NCBI GenBank assembly: GCA_016721005.1 | Contig: JADKJM010000013.1 | Location: forward strand, 112,988 to 176,987 | DNA: 64,000 nucleotides | Source of the DNA: Flavobacteriales bacterium | GTDB lineage: Bacteria; Bacteroidota; Bacteroidia; Flavobacteriales_F; PHOS-HE28 | Direction: 5' to 3' | Shown here: positions 35,456 through 44,874 of the stretch, piece by piece | Position numbering within the stretch: the stretch's first letter is position 1 | Layout of the letters: each line of letters opens with the position of its first letter | Made by a program: the position numbers and the translations under genes | Notes under the pieces: generated by a model | The model's database searches: none | The model's input: only the letters and a program-made list of their open reading frames with translations | Told to the model about the DNA's origin: nothing

Positions 35456-36922
35456 TTACTCGTTCCAGTGGATCATACGGCTCACCACGCGGCTCATCCA
35501 CCAGTAGCACACGATCGAGAGCGCGAGCATGAGCAACCACGAACTGGTCCACAGGCCTGTGCCATCGAGCAGATAACCGAAGAGGATGGGGCAAAAGAAG
35601 CCGCCGAGCCCGCCGATCACCCCGACCATGCCGCCAACAACGCCCACTTCACTGGGGAAATACTCCGAGATGTGCTTATACACGGCGGCCATGCCAACGC
35701 CCCAAACGAGGCCGATGAGGATCACCAGGAAGGTGAAAACCCGCATGTTCGCTTGGAAATAGATCTGGGTGATTCCTCTTGCTATGAGTTGCCGCTTCTC
35801 CACGTGATCGCCCGGCTTCACCATCGCCTGTTGCCAACTAGCCTTGGTGGGCATGACGATAACGCTACGATCCAACTTTTCAAAGTCATGGCGGATGCGG
35901 GTGAGCGGATAGTCCTTTCCACTGACCGTTACCAAGCTATCGTTCACTTGTTCCACCACGCCTGCTTTGACGGCCATGATCCCGCGACCGGGCGAGACCA
36001 CCATCATCTTGGGCACCACTAAGCACAGGCTGATCAGGACCGAGAAGCTCAGTACCCAGGAGATCACGCGGCGTGCTCCCCATTTGTCGCTGAACCAGCC
36101 GCCCACAGCCCGGGTCAAGCCCGCGGGAAGGCTGAACATGGAGGCGAACAGGCCGGCCGTCACCAGCGAGGTGCCGTAAACGTTCACATAGTAAGGGACC
36201 AGCCACTGGGCGAAGGCCACGAAACAGCCGAACACTAAGAAATAGTACAGACCGAAGCGCCACATGCGCACCACGCGCATGGGCTTGAGGAGCGTGGCCA
36301 AGGTGCGCGGCGGACCGCTCAACTTCCGGTTCTCCGTGAACAGTACCATCAGGATGGCCATGCCCACCAGCACGGCGGCATAGAGCTGGGGCAACTGGCG
36401 CCAACCCTCCATGTCCGCCCCGTCCTTAGTGAGGTGCAGCAGCAGCGTTGGGGCGAAGAGCGTGGTGAGCGCCGCACCCGCGTTACCAGCACCGAAGATG
36501 CCCATGGCAAGGCCCTGCTGCTTTTTGGGATACCATACCGAGGCACTAGCGATCCCCACGGCGAAGCTGGCCCCCGAAAGGCCGAAGCCGAAGCTCATCA
36601 AGGCGAACCCCGCGAAGGAGTTCATGTAGGAGAGCAGGAACAACGGGATGGCGGCCACTATCAGCAGCAATATGAAGACCCATTTGCTGCCAAAGCGGTC
36701 CGTGAGGATGCCCAAAGGCAGCCGGAAGATGGAACCCGTGAGCACCGGGATGCCCAGCAGCCAGCCCACTTGCACCGGGGTCCATTTGAACACGGAATGG
36801 TCCACCAGGAAGGTGACCAGCACGCCGTTCATCATCCACGCTGCGAAGCACAGGGTGAACGCGAGCGTGTTCAACGTCAGCATGCGGTGCGACTTGCCCG
36901 TGGCCTTCTCAATCGTATTCAT
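35456..36922 (-). CDS. narK: Nitrate/nitrite transporter, NarK type
   Basis: 488 residues, 12 membrane helices of the major facilitator superfamily. The nitrate-signature segments are visible: FGAGNAGAALTTLFAP in the first half and VVGGMVGVIGGLGGFFCP in the second, and the Arg residues in GSIFRLPLGILTDRFG and LPAGLTRAVGGWFSDKWG. A ~110-residue insertion between helices 8 and 9 (VVSPGRG... to NMRVFTF) is longer than in E. coli NarK. It imports nitrate or exchanges nitrate and nitrite, pointing to nitrate respiration; no reductase is in the window. An FNR-like site lies about 185 bases upstream. Confidence 0.92.
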   Translation of the reverse strand: MNTIEKATGKSHRMLTLNTLAFTLCFAAWMMNGVLVTFLVDHSVFKWTPVQVGWLLGIPVLTGSIFRLPLGILTDRFGSKWVFILLLIVAAIPLFLLSYMNSFAGFALMSFGFGLSGASFAVGIASASVWYPKKQQGLAMGIFGAGNAGAALTTLFAPTLLLHLTKDGADMEGWRQLPQLYAAVLVGMAILMVLFTENRKLSGPPRTLATLLKPMRVVRMWRFGLYYFLVFGCFVAFAQWLVPYYVNVYGTSLVTAGLFASMFSLPAGLTRAVGGWFSDKWGARRVISWVLSFSVLISLCLVVPKMMVVSPGRGIMAVKAGVVEQVNDSLVTVSGKDYPLTRIRHDFEKLDRSVIVMPTKASWQQAMVKPGDHVEKRQLIARGITQIYFQANMRVFTFLVILIGLVWGVGMAAVYKHISEYFPSEVGVVGGMVGVIGGLGGFFCPILFGYLLDGTGLWTSSWLLMLALSIVCYWWMSRVVSRMIHWNE

Positions 36923-37247
36923 CTATTCGGTTGGCTATCGGTGAAAGCGTACAACTGCCCAGATGCATCCGGCATATTCGAACAATGGATCATCGGTGTG
37001 CGGAGGTCCGGAATGTCTGTGCGCAACATGCCGGAAGGCGTTGGATTCGGGTGTGAAAGTGTGGGCCGTTCCTCCGGCAACCCATGACGTGTGACAAGCG
37101 ATTGTATGATATGGATCAGTGATCACGGATCATAGCGTTGAATACCTTGCGCGTTCGTTCGGACCGCACACGGCGGTCGGCATTCCCCGCTAGGAAGGAC
37201 GTTCCGGTCCGCATTCGCACCAACGTGCATCACACACCCACCCGACC
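36923..37247. other. 325-bp divergent intergenic region between narK and a hypothetical gene
   Basis: No gene is seen. It contains an FNR-like site (37105-37120), a GTGATCAC palindrome just beyond it, and a GC-rich segment before 37248. It probably holds the promoters of both flanking genes. Confidence 0.5.
37105..37120. promoter_or_regulatory. FNR-like palindrome, imperfect (TATGAT-N4-ATCAGT)
   Basis: The left arm equals those at 21472 and 46395; the right arm keeps ATCA but ends GT rather than TA. It lies between narK and the gene at 37248. Anaerobic induction of nitrate transport would make sense of it. Confidence 0.4.
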
Positions 37248-37712
37248 ATGACAGAAGTGAAGGAGAATGTTTCGTTGGAAGTCGTTCGCAAAAGCCCAGC
37301 ACTCCACGAGACGATCGCGTTCTGGTTCTCGGACCGCGACCATTTGAGGTCGCCTTTCCCGCCCGCCATCCGCGAGGAATTGACCGAACGGGCCGCAGTC
37401 CAATTCCACAAATGGGTGAACCTGCTCGACCCGAAGGCCAAGGGCGAGGTGGACGACGAGGTGGTGGGCGAGAAGATCGAGGAGATCATCTTCGCAAGTG
37501 CCATGGAACTGGTCACCGACGCCGAGCAACGCATCACCATCCAGTATCCGTTCATGCCACGACCAGGAGACCCGATCACGTCATCGGACGGCGCAGAGTC
37601 CAAGGTGATCGCACGGAAGATCGAGAAGGAAGGCAAGGACGGCTTCCTGATGGTGCTTGCACGGGAGACCGGCTCGGGCAAAGAGTGGAGCACCCGTTTC
37701 GAGTTGCCCTAA
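37248..37712 (+). CDS. Hypothetical soluble protein, 154 residues
   Basis: A soluble protein with mixed helix and strand character and no signal or membrane segment. Notable stretches are HETIAFWFSDRDHLRSPFPP near the N-terminus and ITIQYPFMPRPGDPI in the middle. Strong charge balance and normal codon use for the region support a real gene. I recognise no family. It diverges from narK and is not clearly in an operon. Confidence 0.6.
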   Translation: MTEVKENVSLEVVRKSPALHETIAFWFSDRDHLRSPFPPAIREELTERAAVQFHKWVNLLDPKAKGEVDDEVVGEKIEEIIFASAMELVTDAEQRITIQYPFMPRPGDPITSSDGAESKVIARKIEKEGKDGFLMVLARETGSGKEWSTRFELP

Positions 37713-37821
37713 AGGCCAAGCGGTACATATCGTTGACGAGGGGCTCCGGTATGGAAGACCTGGTGGGAGTGAATTCTTCACATCCGCAGTACCATAGCAT
37801 CAAGTGGTACACTTTTGCAGG

Positions 37822-38466
37822 ATGAAATGGATCACCGGGTCCGCTTGGACCGCCCTTTTCAACCTCGCCCTTGCGGTGCCTTGCTGGGCGCAACAAGGGT
37901 CGACGCACACCGGCCGGGCATGGACCGCTTCGCTTATCAACGAGTCCACCGCGATACCCTACACACGTTTCTTCACCACACCGGTCCATCCTGGAGTGCA
38001 GGTAGGCACGGAATTCCCTTTGAGGCAAGGGCGCTTGAGCCGCTTCTACGCCACCGCGCATGCAGGTTACGTGTATCACAACTACCTGTTCCAAGGTGTG
38101 TATTTGGGCAGCGACCTGGCCTATGAGCACCGCCTGGACAACGGGTTTTGCTTCGGCGCACTGCTGGGCGCCAGCTACCTGCACACCTTCGCCACCACGG
38201 TGGAATGGCGTTTTGAGAATGGCCACTACGTGCAGAAAGGCGATACCGGGAATGCCCGCGTGATGCCATCTCTCACGCTGGAGACGGGCTATTACCTAGG
38301 CCACGATCCGCAACGGCCGAAACTGTTCGTACGCTACCAAAGCTGGGCCGAGTATCCCTATTCGCCGGGGTTCATACCGGTGCTGACCCACATCAGCCTG
38401 CACATTGGTGCGCGCGTGGTGTTGGGGCGCGCCAAGGCTGGACCGGAACCAACGCCTGCGCCATGA
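37822..38466 (+). CDS. Secreted beta-rich protein, probably outer-membrane barrel
   Basis: 214 residues from ATG 37822, with a signal peptide (TALFNLALAVPCWAQ). The rest alternates polar and aromatic residues as in small beta-barrels (FYATAHAGYVYHNYLFQGVY, FVRYQSWAEYPYSPGFIPVL). No conserved motif is recognised. Its stop overlaps the start of the beta-lactamase-like gene by four bases. Confidence 0.65.
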   Translation: MKWITGSAWTALFNLALAVPCWAQQGSTHTGRAWTASLINESTAIPYTRFFTTPVHPGVQVGTEFPLRQGRLSRFYATAHAGYVYHNYLFQGVYLGSDLAYEHRLDNGFCFGALLGASYLHTFATTVEWRFENGHYVQKGDTGNARVMPSLTLETGYYLGHDPQRPKLFVRYQSWAEYPYSPGFIPVLTHISLHIGARVVLGRAKAGPEPTPAP

Positions 38467-39647
38467 TCCGCCACGCACTCCTGCTTGCCGTGCTGTTCGT
38501 GTTCTCCGGCGGATGCCGTAAGGGGGAGGAACGACCAGCGTCCGACTATGCCTGTTCGTTCCCGATCGCGGATTCCAGTGGATCACGTCCACAGGCTTCG
38601 GTTTGCCAAGGGCTGCTCGCCACGATGGCCGGTGACGGTGTGCCCGGTGTGTTGATGAGCGTGCATGATCCGGTGCGTGGCGAATGGAACGGCTCCGCAG
38701 GGATGGCCGACCTGTTCAACGGGGTGGTACTTGCACCTTGCAACCGTACGCGGGTGGGCAGCACGGTGAAGATGTTCACCGCCGCAACGGTGATGCTGTT
38801 GCAGGAGGAAGGAAAACTGGACCTGGACGACCGTATCGCCGAATACCTGAGCGGCGACCCCATCGATCGGCTCGCGAACGCGGACCAGGCCACCATCCGG
38901 CAGTTGCTCCAACATTCCAGCGGCATCTTCAACTACATCCGGAGCGCACGGTTCCAGACCGCATCGCTCAACGACCTGGTGCGCGTGTGGCATCCGGAGG
39001 ACCTGCTGCATTACGCGTACGGAAAGCCTGCCGCGTTCGCCGTTGGCAGCGACGTTGCTTATTCCAATACCAACTATGTCCTGCTCGGCATGCTGATCGA
39101 AAAGGTGGAGGGCAAGCCCTTCTACCGCGTGTTCGAGGAAAAGCTCTTCGGTCCTCTGGGACTGAGCCTCACCGCGTTCGCCGCGGAAGATCCTGTGCCT
39201 GCGGACCTCATCCGGGGATATGTGGACCTGTACAGCAACCTCAACGTGATCGAGTGCACCTACTTCAGCGGTTGGGATTATTTCACGGCGGATGGCGGCC
39301 TCATCAGCAACCCGCATGACCTCGGCGTATTCCTGCGGGCCTTGGTGAACGGACAGGTGGTGAACGCAGCTTCCTGGGCCGAAATGACCGCCTGGCGATC
39401 ACCCTCTGAACAAGACACGGAGTTCTATCCCATCGCTTATGGTCTGGGCATTTTCCGGATGCAGACCCCGCACGGCGTAGCGTGGTTCCACAGTGGTGAT
39501 GCGATCGGCTATTACGCCTGCATGGCCTACTTCCCCGATCAGGCCACCACGGTGGTGTGGGCCGTGAACGGCAACTATGGCCGCATTGACCAGGCCGTTT
39601 CCACGCGGACCGCCATGGATAGGATCTTCAACGCAGTGCTGCCCTGA
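38463..39647 (+). CDS. Beta-lactamase/transpeptidase-fold serine hydrolase, lipoprotein
   Basis: 394 residues. The signal peptide ends in a lipobox-like FSGGC. The serine-hydrolase motifs are in order: STVK (SxxK, RVGSTVKMFTAATVML), YSNTN (YxN), and a C-terminal HSGDAIGYYA (HxG) region. This is the class C/DD-peptidase-like Beta-lactamase domain used in many peptidases and esterases. It probably acts in the periplasm on a peptide or ester; the substrate is unknown. It overlaps the upstream barrel gene. Confidence 0.88.
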   Translation: MIRHALLLAVLFVFSGGCRKGEERPASDYACSFPIADSSGSRPQASVCQGLLATMAGDGVPGVLMSVHDPVRGEWNGSAGMADLFNGVVLAPCNRTRVGSTVKMFTAATVMLLQEEGKLDLDDRIAEYLSGDPIDRLANADQATIRQLLQHSSGIFNYIRSARFQTASLNDLVRVWHPEDLLHYAYGKPAAFAVGSDVAYSNTNYVLLGMLIEKVEGKPFYRVFEEKLFGPLGLSLTAFAAEDPVPADLIRGYVDLYSNLNVIECTYFSGWDYFTADGGLISNPHDLGVFLRALVNGQVVNAASWAEMTAWRSPSEQDTEFYPIAYGLGIFRMQTPHGVAWFHSGDAIGYYACMAYFPDQATTVVWAVNGNYGRIDQAVSTRTAMDRIFNAVLP

Positions 39648-39708
39648 TCGCCGATCACGGATCCGCTGCTCGCCTTGGGTCAAGTGCGTTGGACAGGCCG
39701 AGTGTCAT

Positions 39709-39726
39709 CCCGGCATGAAAGCCGGG
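39709..39726. terminator. Hairpin between convergent genes, REP-like
   Basis: CCCGGC-ATGAAA-GCCGGG forms a perfect six-base-pair stem with a six-base loop in the 139-base gap between a plus-strand gene (ends 39647) and a minus-strand gene (ends 39787). The position suits a two-way terminator, though there is no T-run. The stem resembles common REP-type palindromes. Confidence 0.4.
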
Positions 39727-39786
39727 TCGGCATCACAACGGTATGCCGCCATGGTTATCCCGGTCGCCAGTGACGGCGTATTGGAA

Positions 39787-40323
39787 TTACACGGCCAACT
39801 CCTTCCGCAGCTCCCGCACCATCCGGGCAAGCTCCTCCTTCCGCTCCGCTCCGGTTTCGCGGTCATGGTCCTCGAACTGGAAGCCGACGCGATCGAGCGT
39901 GTTGTCGTCCAGCAGGGTCATGGCCATGTGGAAGACCTCGTCGTTCTCCACGGCGATGTGGTCCAGCAGGGCCTCGCTGTAACGTGCCAGCCCGTCGCGC
40001 ACTTGGGGTAGGCGGCCCGCTTCCAGATCCTTTGAAATGCCATCGAGCATCTCGCGGAAATCGGCGTGGTTCTCCAGCATCTCCTTCAGCACGCCGTCGC
40101 CGAGCATCTCGTTGCTCTCCAGCATCAGGGGGAATAGCACCTCTTCCTCCTTGTGGTGGTGGTATTGGTCCGCGTAGGTCCTGAAGAAGTCGATCAGGTC
40201 CTTCATGGTCCGTACGTAGCGCTCATCGTCCTTGCCGATGAGGGTTCCGGCTTCCTTGGCCACCTCGATGGCCTCGACGATCATCTCGTGCTCATCGTAC
40301 AGGGATCGTATCGCGTTGTGCAT
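39787..40323 (-). CDS. Hemerythrin HHE-domain protein
   Basis: 178 residues. Four-helix hemerythrin pattern with SLYDEHEMIVEAIEVAKEAG, FRTYADQYHHHKEEEVLFPL, ENHADFREMLDGI and LLDHIAVENDEVFHMAM, supplying His and Glu ligands. It begins 20 bases after the stop of the molybdenum-hydroxylase FAD subunit on the same strand, so it is probably the last gene of that operon. It may scavenge oxygen or NO near oxygen-sensitive enzymes; this is inference. Confidence 0.85.
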   Translation of the reverse strand: MHNAIRSLYDEHEMIVEAIEVAKEAGTLIGKDDERYVRTMKDLIDFFRTYADQYHHHKEEEVLFPLMLESNEMLGDGVLKEMLENHADFREMLDGISKDLEAGRLPQVRDGLARYSEALLDHIAVENDEVFHMAMTLLDDNTLDRVGFQFEDHDRETGAERKEELARMVRELRKELAV

Positions 40324-40343
40324 GGTTCTGGTCGGGTTCTGGT

Positions 40344-41282
40344 TCAGTGCTTTTCCAACTCCTCGAAGCTGCGCTCAAGGAATACGGTGATCATTTCTTT
40401 CCGGTAAAGCCGGGGGTACGGATCGTTGTCGATGATGCGCGCATGCTTCACCGCCTTCTTGATGAGATCGGCCGGAGCATCGGTGCTCAGGCCATCCACG
40501 ATCACCGGTTCCGGGTCCACCGCGCCCAGCACGATGCGCACGTGGCCGGCGGCATCGATGGCTACGGCGGTGGTGAGGGAGGAGAAGTCCACGGCCTCGC
40601 GGGGGCGGAGCTTGCGGAAGGCGACGCGGAAGTCGCGGCCGAGTGGCAGCAGGACGGCCTGGATCAGTGCGGTGGGCGGCAGGTTGCGCGGGCGTACCCC
40701 ATCACCGGTGTAGATGCTTTCCAGCGGGATGGTCTGCTTCCCTTCGGCGGTGACCACCTCCAATTGGGCTTCCATGGCGATCAGCACGGGTGCGGTGTCG
40801 CTGGCGAGCTTGGAGAAGCAGCCCTTGCGTCCGCCAGTGGCGATGCAGACATCGCCGTCGCACTTCAGGCAATAGCCCACGGCGTGGCGCCACCATTCGC
40901 TCTGGTTGTAGAAGGAGCAGCGGTTCTCGCACAGCAGGTTACCGCCTAGGGTCGCGCTGCGGCGGATGATCGGCGAGGCGACGGAGTGCGCGGCCTTGAT
41001 CAGTGCGGGGAAGCTTTCGCGGATCACCGCATCGTCCTCCAACGCGGAGAGGCACACCATGGGACCGATGCGCAAGTGATCGCACGCGACGGTCACTTCA
41101 TTCAGCGCGACTATGCCTCTGAGGTCGATCAGGCAGGTGGTGCCGTCGGTGCCTTGGAAGGAATTCACCAGCACGTCGGTGCCGCCGGCCAGGAAGCGGA
41201 AGTCGTCCGCGTGTTCGCAGGCCATCGCCACGGCCTCCGCTGCGGTGCGTGGTTTCAGGAAGAGGCGTTCTGCAGTGATCAT
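40344..41282 (-). CDS. hcrB: 4-hydroxybenzoyl-CoA reductase, FAD/[4Fe-4S] beta subunit
   Basis: 312 residues of the xanthine-oxidase-type FAD subunit (LAGGTDVLV, TLGGNLLCENRC). Unlike ordinary FAD subunits it contains an inserted loop with Cys118, 122, 138, 141, 146 and 155 (CENRC, YCLKCDGDVC, GRKGCF). Such a loop binds an extra [4Fe-4S] cluster and is known from 4-hydroxybenzoyl-CoA reductase, where it lets electrons flow backwards to the substrate. This is the strongest evidence that the enzyme removes the ring hydroxyl of 4-hydroxybenzoyl-CoA. It overlaps the large subunit gene by four bases. Confidence 0.88.
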   Translation of the reverse strand: MITAERLFLKPRTAAEAVAMACEHADDFRFLAGGTDVLVNSFQGTDGTTCLIDLRGIVALNEVTVACDHLRIGPMVCLSALEDDAVIRESFPALIKAAHSVASPIIRRSATLGGNLLCENRCSFYNQSEWWRHAVGYCLKCDGDVCIATGGRKGCFSKLASDTAPVLIAMEAQLEVVTAEGKQTIPLESIYTGDGVRPRNLPPTALIQAVLLPLGRDFRVAFRKLRPREAVDFSSLTTAVAIDAAGHVRIVLGAVDPEPVIVDGLSTDAPADLIKKAVKHARIIDNDPYPRLYRKEMITVFLERSFEELEKH

Positions 41283-44071
41283 GGGCGTTGGGATATCAGG
41301 GCAGCCTCCTTTTCCTTCTCCTTCATCAGCTGCAGCACGTGCTCGGGCCGGATGGGCAACTGCGTGACGCGCACACCCACCGCGTCATAGATGGCGTTGG
41401 CGATGGCGGGGATCACGGGATGCAGGGCGCCCTCGCCGCATTCCTTCGCGCCGAACGGGCCTTCGGGGTCGTTCGTCTCGATGATGGCCGTGTGCAGGTT
41501 CGGCGTGTCCATCGATGTGGGCATCTTGTAGTCGAGGAAGTTGTTGTTGATCAACAGGCCTTCGTGGTAGCGCATCTCCTCGCTCATGGCCTGGCCGATG
41601 CCCATGTGCCAGGAGCCTTCGAGCTGGCCTTCCACGGCGAGCGGGTTCAGGGCCTTGCCGCAGTCGTGCGCGCCCCATACGTCGAGGATCTTCACGCGGC
41701 CCGTGCGCGGGTCCACGGTGACTTCTGCGGCGCAGGCGCCGAAGGAATAGGACGGGCTGAGGCCCGCGCCTGCACCTTTGAAATCGCCGCCGAGCTTCGG
41801 GCTGATGTACTTGCCGCTGTAGTTCACGGCGCCCCTTCCGGCGGTGATCAGGTCCACCGCTTCGATCCATGAAAGATCCACCGTGCGGTCGTTGCTGCGG
41901 ACCCGTGCGTGCTCGAAATGCAGCTCCTCCGGTGCGATTCCGTGGCGGCGCGACACCGCTTCCGCGAGCGCGTTGCGCAACTGCTCCGCCGCGTCCTTGG
42001 CGGCATTGCCGGCCATGAAGGTCACGCGGCTCGAATAGCTGCCCAAGTCCACTGGCGTGAGGAGCGTGTCGGCGCCGAGGACGAAGAGGTGCTCCATGTC
42101 GAGGCCCAGCACTTCGCCCACCACGATCGCGAGCATGGTATCGCTGCCCTGACCGATATCGTTGGCGCCGGAGGTGATCAGCACGCGGCCGTCGAAATCC
42201 AGCTTGAGGTGGACGGTGCTTTGCGGCAGCTCGTTGCGGATGATGGGCAGCGCGCTTCCGCTGATGAAGAAGCTGCAGCCCACGCCCAGCCCATGGCCGT
42301 AGGGCAGCTTGCCGTGGCGCTTGCTCCATCCGGACCGCTGCGCCACGCTCTGGATGGACTCGCGGCTGCCGTTGGAAGTGATGCGGTACTCACCGACGGT
42401 AAGGGTGTTCGACTCGAGGAAGTTCTTCATGCGCATCTCCACCGGGTCCATGCCGATGCGGTGCGCGATGTCGTCGATGAGCGATTCCACGGCGAAGCGC
42501 GTATTCACTGCGCCGTGGCCGCGCATGGCACCGCTTTGCGGCTTGTTGGTGTACACACGATGCGTGGTGAATCCGAAGTTGTCGAGCTTGTACGGGGCCT
42601 GCAGCAGCACCCCGTTGTAGTAGCTGGTCACCACGCCGAAACTGCCATACGCACCGCCGTCGATCGTGATGTTGGCATCGAGCGCCTTCAGGGTGCCGTC
42701 GTTGTTCGCACCCAGTTGGATGGTCATGCGCGAAGGATGTCGCCCATGGTTGGTGAGGAACACTTCTTCGCGGCTCAGGCGCACCCGTACCGGGCGCCCG
42801 GTGCGCCGCGCGATGTGTGCGATGATGATCTCGTGCGGGAAGGGATCGCTCTTGCCGCCGAAGCCGCCGCCCACTTGCGGCTTGATCACGCGCACCCGGT
42901 GCAGCGGCACTTCCAGCACCTTCGCCAAGGCGCGGTGCAGGTAGTGGGTCACCTGCGTGGCGGTGGTGATCGTCAATCCGTTCTCGTCCCAGAACGCGTT
43001 GGCGGCATGCGGCTCGGTGAAGCCGTGGTTCACGCCTTCCATACTGAAGGTCATCGCGCTCACCACCTCGGCGTCCTTCAGTCCTTGGGCCTGATCGCCG
43101 AAGCGGAGCTCGGCCTTCTTATGCACGTTGTTGCCATGGCGCGTGTACGCGTGGATCTTCTCCTCCGACCCCACATCCGCCAAGCTGTCGTCCATGGTGA
43201 GGAAGGCCTTGATGGGGTTGTACGACACCTTGATCAGAGCGCAAGCGGCGGTGGCGATGGCCTCCGTGTCCGCGGCCACTGCGGCGACGATCTCGCCGAT
43301 GTAGCGGGTCTTCCCCAGCGCCATGGCGGTCTCATCCTGCGAGATCGGCAGCACGCCGAACGGGATGGGCAGCTCGGTGCCGGTGGCCACGTAATGCACG
43401 CCCGGCAAACGCATCGCCTCGCTGGCATCAATGCCGAGGATGTGCGCATGGGCATGCGGGCTGCGGAGGAATTTCACATACAGGGCGTTCTTCGGGGAGA
43501 GGTCGTCGGCGTAGTCGGCGATGCCCTGTGCCTTGCGAGCCGCCTCGATGTACGGGCGGCCCGTGCCCACCATGCCCGCCGGTGCAGCTACGGGTGGAAC
43601 GACCCCGTCGTGTTGCTCCTTGGCGTATTCGGCCACGGCCTCGATGATCTTCTTGTAACCTGTGCAGCGGCAGACGTTCCCGGAGAGCGCCTCCTTGATC
43701 CCCTCCACGTCGGTGTCCGGCTTGCGGCCCACATGGTCCAGCGCGGTGAGCACCATGCCGGGCGTGCAGAAGCCGCATTGGACGGCTCCCTTCTCCACGA
43801 ATTTCTGTTGCAGGCGGTGCAGTTCCCCGTTGGTGGAAAGTCCCTCGACGGTGGTGATGGCGGCACCCACGAAACGCATGGCGGGCGTGATGCAGCTGAG
43901 CACCGGTTCGCCGTCCACCAGTACGGTGCAGGCGCCGCAGCTGCCCTGCGAGCAGCCGATCTTGGTGCCCGTGAGCCCGATCTTCGTCCGGATCACTTCC
44001 GAAAGCATGTCATGCGGTTCCACCAGCACGTGGTGTTCCCTGCCATTGATCGTGAACCGGGCCTGTTCCAT
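41279..44071 (-). CDS. 4-hydroxybenzoyl-CoA reductase, fused [2Fe-2S] and molybdenum subunits (HcrC-HcrA)
   Basis: 930 residues. Residues 1-155 are the small iron-sulfur subunit: Cys40, 45, 48 and 60 (GCSQGSCGACTVL) and Cys99, 102, 134 and 136 (QCGFC, CRCTGY). After a linker, residues ~170-930 are the molybdopterin subunit, with VGGGFGGKSDPFPHE and the catalytic-Glu region AKECGEGALHPVIPAIANA. The segment PFGVLPISQDETAMALGKTR resembles the aromatic-CoA reductase HcrA. In Thauera these are two separate proteins, so the fusion is unusual. It should convert 4-hydroxybenzoyl-CoA to benzoyl-CoA in the cytoplasm. Maturation genes lie upstream in the same operon. Confidence 0.85.
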   Translation of the reverse strand: MEQARFTINGREHHVLVEPHDMLSEVIRTKIGLTGTKIGCSQGSCGACTVLVDGEPVLSCITPAMRFVGAAITTVEGLSTNGELHRLQQKFVEKGAVQCGFCTPGMVLTALDHVGRKPDTDVEGIKEALSGNVCRCTGYKKIIEAVAEYAKEQHDGVVPPVAAPAGMVGTGRPYIEAARKAQGIADYADDLSPKNALYVKFLRSPHAHAHILGIDASEAMRLPGVHYVATGTELPIPFGVLPISQDETAMALGKTRYIGEIVAAVAADTEAIATAACALIKVSYNPIKAFLTMDDSLADVGSEEKIHAYTRHGNNVHKKAELRFGDQAQGLKDAEVVSAMTFSMEGVNHGFTEPHAANAFWDENGLTITTATQVTHYLHRALAKVLEVPLHRVRVIKPQVGGGFGGKSDPFPHEIIIAHIARRTGRPVRVRLSREEVFLTNHGRHPSRMTIQLGANNDGTLKALDANITIDGGAYGSFGVVTSYYNGVLLQAPYKLDNFGFTTHRVYTNKPQSGAMRGHGAVNTRFAVESLIDDIAHRIGMDPVEMRMKNFLESNTLTVGEYRITSNGSRESIQSVAQRSGWSKRHGKLPYGHGLGVGCSFFISGSALPIIRNELPQSTVHLKLDFDGRVLITSGANDIGQGSDTMLAIVVGEVLGLDMEHLFVLGADTLLTPVDLGSYSSRVTFMAGNAAKDAAEQLRNALAEAVSRRHGIAPEELHFEHARVRSNDRTVDLSWIEAVDLITAGRGAVNYSGKYISPKLGGDFKGAGAGLSPSYSFGACAAEVTVDPRTGRVKILDVWGAHDCGKALNPLAVEGQLEGSWHMGIGQAMSEEMRYHEGLLINNNFLDYKMPTSMDTPNLHTAIIETNDPEGPFGAKECGEGALHPVIPAIANAIYDAVGVRVTQLPIRPEHVLQLMKEKEKEAALISQRP

Positions 44072-44133
44072 GGGTTCAGCGGTTTGCGGTGGGATGAAGT
44101 GAGCGGGGGATCATCGTGCGGTGTTCGTTTTGG

Positions 44134-44874
44134 TCATAGTCCGGCGCCGATGCTTTTGCCGCCGTCCACATAGATGGTCTGTCCGGTGATGAAGCGGGCC
44201 TTTTCGGAAAGCAGGAAGGCGACAGTGTGCGCCACGTCCACGGGCTGGCCCATGGTGCGTGTGGGCTGCGCGGCGATCAAGCGCTCGAGCACTTGGGGAT
44301 CGAGGTTTTGGGTGAGCGGCGTGTCGATCAGGCCCGGTGCCACGGCGTTGACGCGGACGTTGGAGGGGCCCAGCTCCAGCGCGAGTACGCGGGTGAGCGC
44401 CACCACGCCGGCCTTGGATGCGGCGTAGTTGCTCTGGCCGGGATTGCCGAGCCAGGCACGGGAGGAGATGTTCACGATGGCCCCGGCCTTCTGTTGGCGC
44501 ATGCGGATGGCGGCCTCGCGGCACATCAGCCAGGTGCCTTGCAGGTTCACGTCCAGCACCGCTTGGAAATCCTCCAGCGGCATTTTCCAGATCGGCCGGT
44601 CGCGGATGATCCCCGCGTTGTTCACCACGGCGTCCACCTGCCCGCGAAGGCGCATCACCTGCTCGAACAGGTCGCGTACGCCCTCCTCCTGCCGGATGTC
44701 CACGGCGATGTAGGTGATCTTGTTCTTGCCGAATCGGCTCGTCAGCTCTTGGCCTGCGGCGTGATCGATGTCCACGGCGACCACGTGGTAGCCTTCCGCC
44801 ACGAGTTGCTCGGTGATGGCGTGACCGATGCCCTTGGCGGCGCCGGTGACGATGGCGGTGGGTACGTTGCTCAT
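44134..44874 (-). CDS. Short-chain dehydrogenase/reductase
   Basis: 246 residues. Classical SDR motifs: IVTGAAKGIGHAI, VVNNAGIIRDRP, catalytic Ser with YAASKAGVVA, and the C-terminal TGQTIYVDGG. It uses NAD(P)H for an alcohol/ketone step. Its place between the molybdenum reductase and xdhC in an aromatic operon suggests a CoA-linked alicyclic alcohol as substrate, but a FabG-like role in fatty acid synthesis cannot be excluded. Overlaps xdhC by four bases. Confidence 0.87.
   Translation of the reverse strand: MSNVPTAIVTGAAKGIGHAITEQLVAEGYHVVAVDIDHAAGQELTSRFGKNKITYIAVDIRQEEGVRDLFEQVMRLRGQVDAVVNNAGIIRDRPIWKMPLEDFQAVLDVNLQGTWLMCREAAIRMRQQKAGAIVNISSRAWLGNPGQSNYAASKAGVVALTRVLALELGPSNVRVNAVAPGLIDTPLTQNLDPQVLERLIAAQPTRTMGQPVDVAHTVAFLLSEKARFITGQTIYVDGGKSIGAGL

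Noticed and set aside
40344..44071. Xanthine dehydrogenase or carbon monoxide dehydrogenase
   Set aside because: The six-Cys loop in the FAD subunit and the neighbouring benzoyl-CoA genes favour 4-hydroxybenzoyl-CoA reductase; CO dehydrogenase active-site features were not seen.
41909..44173. 754-codon open frame on the plus strand
   Set aside because: Antisense to the molybdenum hydroxylase gene. Its protein is His/Ala/Arg/Val-rich with no family pattern, a by-product of GC-rich codon use.
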